Under the pieces are notes generated by a model. That model saw only the letters and a program-made list of their open reading frames with translations, searched no databases and was not told the DNA's origin. A stretch of DNA of 64,000 nucleotides from assembly GCF_007990775.1 (NCBI RefSeq), contig NZ_BJXB01000002.1:124001-188000 (forward strand), in the 5' to 3' direction. The position numbers and the translations under genes were made by a program. This DNA is from Deinococcus cellulosilyticus NBRC 106333 = KACC 11606. Its GTDB lineage: Bacteria > Deinococcota > Deinococci > Deinococcales > Deinococcaceae. Of the stretch, positions 61,284 through 64,000 are shown piece by piece (the first letter of the stretch is position 1; each line of letters begins with the position of its first letter).

Positions 61284-62646
61284 GTTGTTTTTATTGCGTT
61301 TGAACCATGAAAATGCCAGCGATCTGGGGTACCTGCTGCACAAGCATCCCGAAAAAGTGCAGGATTTCTCCCTGCCTTTCGGGAGCAGCACGGTGTTCTA
61401 CCCTGAGGTCTCTGAACACACAGCCACCGCCTGCCTGATGGTCAACATCGATCCGGTGTACCTGTCCCGTCTGCGTTCAGGGGATGCCAGCAGGCCACTT
61501 GAACCTTATGTGAATGATCGACCCTACACCGCCAACAGTTTTCTGAGTGTGGCTCTGGGAGATGCTTTCCGCACTGCCATGAACGGCAAAAGCCAGAGCA
61601 GACCCGATCTGGCTGCACAACCCCTGTCTTTTGAGATCGAAATCCCAGTGCTGAAGTGCAACACAGGGGAGGAACTGATCCGCAGGGTCTTTGAACCTCT
61701 GGGGTACAGCCTGGAGGTGAAGCAGCTTCCTCTGGATGAACATTTTCCAGCGTGGGGCGTGGGGCCTTATTTTCATGTGACCTTCAAAGTGCAGGCCAGG
61801 CTTCAGGACCTGCTGCGGCATTTCTATGTGCTGCTCCCTGTTCTGGACAATGCCAAGCACTATTTCATTGATGTGGCAGAGATCGAGAAACTGCTGCGAA
61901 ATGGTGAGGGCTGGCTGGAGCAGCATCCAGAGCGGGAACTGATCCTCAAGCGCTACCTGAAGTACCGCCAGAACCTGATTCGCAAGGCCGAGCAGCGTTT
62001 CGAGACCGAAGAAGAAGAGGAAGAAGGGGGTGCAGAAACCCCGGAGCAGAAAGAAAAGCGCATCTCCCTGAACCAGCAGCGCCTGACGGCCGTTTCTGAA
62101 GCCCTGGTGGCATCCGGGGCAAAAACCGTGCTGGACCTGGGATGTGGTGAGGGGAACCTGCTCAGGCACCTGGTCAAACACCGTTTTCAGCGGATTGTGG
62201 CGGTGGATGCCTCCATCCGGCCTCTGGAACTGGCAAAAGAGAAATTTGAGGGGAAACCCGTTGAATTCCTGCATTCCTCTGTGACCTATCTGGATGACCG
62301 CCTGACTGGATTTGATGCTGCAGCCCTGGTGGAGGTCATTGAGCACCTCGACCCGGACCGCATTCAGGCCATGGAGCGCAGCGTGTTCGGGCACATGAAA
62401 CCCCAGACGGTGGTGGTCACCACGCCCAACGTGGAGTACAACGTGCTCTTTGAGGACATGACCGGACTCAGGCACCGGGACCACCGTTTTGAGTGGACCC
62501 GTGCAGAATTCCAGGCGTGGGCAGGCAGGGTGGCTGAGACTTACGGTTACACCACCGAATTCAGAACGGTGGGCGACGTGCATGAAGTGCATGGCTCTCC
62601 CACCCAGATGGCCATTTTCACCCGCATGGTCAGGAGAACGGCATGA
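61282..62646 (+). CDS. hen1: RNA 3'-terminal ribose 2'-O-methyltransferase
   Basis: Encodes 454 aa of bacterial Hen1, which methylates the 2'-OH at a break during RNA repair by Pnkp so that the site cannot be cut again. The N-terminal ~230 residues form the Hen1-N region (ASDLGYLLHKHPEKVQDF, AYRTAMNG-like segment); a Glu-rich linker (TEEEEEEGG) follows. The methyltransferase domain has SAM motif VLDLGCGEGNLLRHL and the metal-binding VEVIEHLDPDR and RHRDHRFEWTR. No SD is seen; the start overlaps an inverted repeat. It overlaps pnkp by four bases. Confidence 0.94.
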   Translation: MLFLLRLNHENASDLGYLLHKHPEKVQDFSLPFGSSTVFYPEVSEHTATACLMVNIDPVYLSRLRSGDASRPLEPYVNDRPYTANSFLSVALGDAFRTAMNGKSQSRPDLAAQPLSFEIEIPVLKCNTGEELIRRVFEPLGYSLEVKQLPLDEHFPAWGVGPYFHVTFKVQARLQDLLRHFYVLLPVLDNAKHYFIDVAEIEKLLRNGEGWLEQHPERELILKRYLKYRQNLIRKAEQRFETEEEEEEGGAETPEQKEKRISLNQQRLTAVSEALVASGAKTVLDLGCGEGNLLRHLVKHRFQRIVAVDASIRPLELAKEKFEGKPVEFLHSSVTYLDDRLTGFDAAALVEVIEHLDPDRIQAMERSVFGHMKPQTVVVTTPNVEYNVLFEDMTGLRHRDHRFEWTRAEFQAWAGRVAETYGYTTEFRTVGDVHEVHGSPTQMAIFTRMVRRTA

Positions 62647-64000
62647 AGATCGAGATTCCAGAACTGTGCCTGGTGGCCCTGATCGGGGCGTCCAGCAGTG
62701 GCAAGAGCACCTTTGCCCGACAGCACTTCAAACCCACAGAGGTCCTCTCCAGCGATTATTTCCGTGCCCTCCTGACAGACGACGAGAACGATCTGGAGAT
62801 CACCAGAGAAGCTTTTGAGCTGCTGCACCATGTGGCAAAAAAGCGCCTGACGGCAGGAAAGCTGACCGTCATTGATGCCACCAGCCTGCAGAAAGATGCC
62901 CGGGCACAGATCCTCAGGACGGCAAAGGAAACAGACGTGCTGACCGTGGCCCTGGTGCTGGACATCCCAGAAGTGACCCTGATGGAACGCCACCATCAGC
63001 GCCCTGACCGGCACTTCCCAGTTTCTGTCATTCGCAAGCACGCGTACCAGCTCAGGAGCAGCATCCGCTCACTGGACCGTGAGGGCTTCCGTCAGGTGCA
63101 TGTGCTGAAACCCGAAGACCTCGAAGGTCTGGTCATTGAACGCAAGCCCCTGTACAACAACCTGAAGCACCTCACGGGACCCTTTGACTTCATTGGAGAC
63201 GTGCACGGCTGTTTTGAGGAGCTTCGGGAACTCCTGGTGGAACTGGGTTATCAGCTGACGGAAGACCTGCATGCCCACCATCCGGAGGGCAGAACCGCTG
63301 TCTTTGTGGGCGACCTGGTGGACCGTGGGCCAGACAGTGTGAGGGTGTTGCGTCTGGTCATGAACATGGTCAAAGACAGAACTGCACTCTGTGTTCCGGG
63401 AAACCACGATGAAAAGCTGAAAAAGTATCTTTCTGGCAAACGGGTCCAGATGACCCACGGTCTGGAGCGCACAGCAGAACAGTTGCAGGACACCACACCC
63501 GAATTCAGGCAGGAAGTGCTGAAATTTCTGGAAAACATGGTGAGCCATTACATGCTGGACCAGGGCAATGTGGTGGTGGCCCACGCAGGCCTGATCGAAC
63601 GGTACCAGGGTCGTGCGTCCGCAAGGGTGCGGGAGTTCTGCCTGTATGGAGACACCACCGGAGAGACCGACGAGGAAGGTTTGCCCATCCGTCTGGACTG
63701 GGCCAAGAACTACCGGGGCAAGGCCAAAGTCATTTACGGTCACGTTCCGGTGCGTGAGGCGCAGTGGGTCAACAACACCATCGACCTGGACACCGGATGT
63801 GTGTTCGGTGGCAAACTGACCGCTCTCAGGTACCCTGAACTCACCCTGACCAGCATCCCTGCGAAAATGGAGCATTACGAACCAGGCAAAAAACTCAAAA
63901 CCGTGCTGAATGCCCAGCACGTGGCAGACCACACCCTGCGCTGGCAGGATTTTGCCCGCGAAAAGTTCATTGAGACGGCTGTGGGCACCATCCGCATTCA
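62643..64000 (+). CDS. pnkp: Polynucleotide kinase-phosphatase (RNA repair), partial
   Basis: The gene starts at ATG 62643 (ATGA overlap with hen1) and runs off the window after 452 codons. The kinase domain has P-loop GASSSGKST (residues 15-23), LSSDYFRALL and the lid HHQRPDRHFP. The metallophosphatase domain has FIGDVHGCF, FVGDLVDRGPDS, VPGNHDEK and AHAGL, with YGHVPV late. The remaining part up to residue ~452 (TLTSIPAKMEHYEPG) leads toward the expected C-terminal adenylyltransferase/ligase domain, which is not in view. Pnkp heals and seals broken RNA, together with Hen1. Confidence 0.95.
   Translation, partial: MKIEIPELCLVALIGASSSGKSTFARQHFKPTEVLSSDYFRALLTDDENDLEITREAFELLHHVAKKRLTAGKLTVIDATSLQKDARAQILRTAKETDVLTVALVLDIPEVTLMERHHQRPDRHFPVSVIRKHAYQLRSSIRSLDREGFRQVHVLKPEDLEGLVIERKPLYNNLKHLTGPFDFIGDVHGCFEELRELLVELGYQLTEDLHAHHPEGRTAVFVGDLVDRGPDSVRVLRLVMNMVKDRTALCVPGNHDEKLKKYLSGKRVQMTHGLERTAEQLQDTTPEFRQEVLKFLENMVSHYMLDQGNVVVAHAGLIERYQGRASARVREFCLYGDTTGETDEEGLPIRLDWAKNYRGKAKVIYGHVPVREAQWVNNTIDLDTGCVFGGKLTALRYPELTLTSIPAKMEHYEPGKKLKTVLNAQHVADHTLRWQDFAREKFIETAVGTIRI

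Noticed and set aside
1..64000. tRNA, rRNA or intact transposase genes
   Set aside because: No cloverleaf with a proper T-loop, no rRNA segment and no full transposase was found; the 15-mer repeats at 61163-61194 only superficially resemble a T-arm.
1..64000. Radiation/desiccation response motif (RDRM)
   Set aside because: I looked for the TTATGTCATTGACATAA-like palindrome before the repair-related genes rarA and hen1-pnkp and did not find a convincing match.

Overview
The window looks like chromosomal DNA of a Deinococcus-lineage bacterium. This is inference from several things: the protein families, many leaderless starts preceded by a TAnnnT -10 box, heptamer-repeat elements scattered between genes, and the mix of housekeeping genes with secreted repeat proteins. 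No rRNA, tRNA, CRISPR array, intact insertion sequence or prophage was seen. Nearly all of the window is coding, with genes on both strands in short operons separated by clear hairpin terminators.

Layout. 1-2.3 kb: the end of an HSP90-family gene, a heptamer repeat element, type III pantothenate kinase (coaX) and two tandem paralogous small proteins. 2.4-8.8 kb: four tandem, exported, paralogous proteins of unknown family, closed by a strong terminator. 8.9-16.5 kb: a DUF4394-type lipoprotein, a DHH-CBS-CBS-tRNA nucleotidyltransferase fusion, an ABC exporter and a TPR-glycoside-hydrolase-like secreted protein. 16.6-23.6 kb: repeat element, dnaJ, a VWA protein with beta-sandwich repeats, prs, and a DUF47-Pit phosphate transport pair. 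23.8-33.1 kb: a large lipoprotein with a beta-propeller, an Lrp regulator divergent from ornithine aminotransferase, and metH. 33.2-40.0 kb: a small basic protein, an alpha/beta hydrolase, a GGGN-repeat protein directly ahead of an OmpR-type two-component system, and three minor-pilin-like genes. 40.0-48.7 kb: a TetR regulator divergent from a reductase, cysS with an attenuator leader, a relic region, a MalT/SARP-like activator with a hydrolase, a small hydrophobic protein and a receiver-only regulator. 48.7-58.7 kb: an oxidoreductase, a thioesterase, glmM, a P-loop NTPase coupled to an enolase-superfamily enzyme, a Nudix protein, an isochorismatase, a GlxA-type regulator, TerC, rarA and a 69-aa protein. 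59.0-64.0 kb: a phosphoribosyltransferase, a diguanylate cyclase, and a hen1-pnkp RNA-repair operon that runs off the end.

The most striking find lies upstream of cysS on the minus strand. A leaderless 12-codon open frame, MLFSRHLTPCCR, has two adjacent Cys codons just before its stop. It is followed by mutually exclusive hairpins and a 9-bp terminator with a T7 tract. Together these form a textbook ribosome-mediated transcription attenuator, apparently sensing charged Cys-tRNA. Other notable items are the Hen1-Pnkp RNA-repair operon with direct and inverted repeats in its promoter, the four-gene exported paralog array in which one copy has lost an internal domain, the dispersed heptamer-repeat elements, a terminator-like hairpin in the rocD leader, and a hairpin that hides the ribosome-binding site of the ABC exporter.

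Small-scale expression logic recurs. At least fourteen starts sit 4-9 bases after a -10-like box with no Shine-Dalgarno, while inner operon genes carry good GGAGG sites, often overlapping the previous stop.
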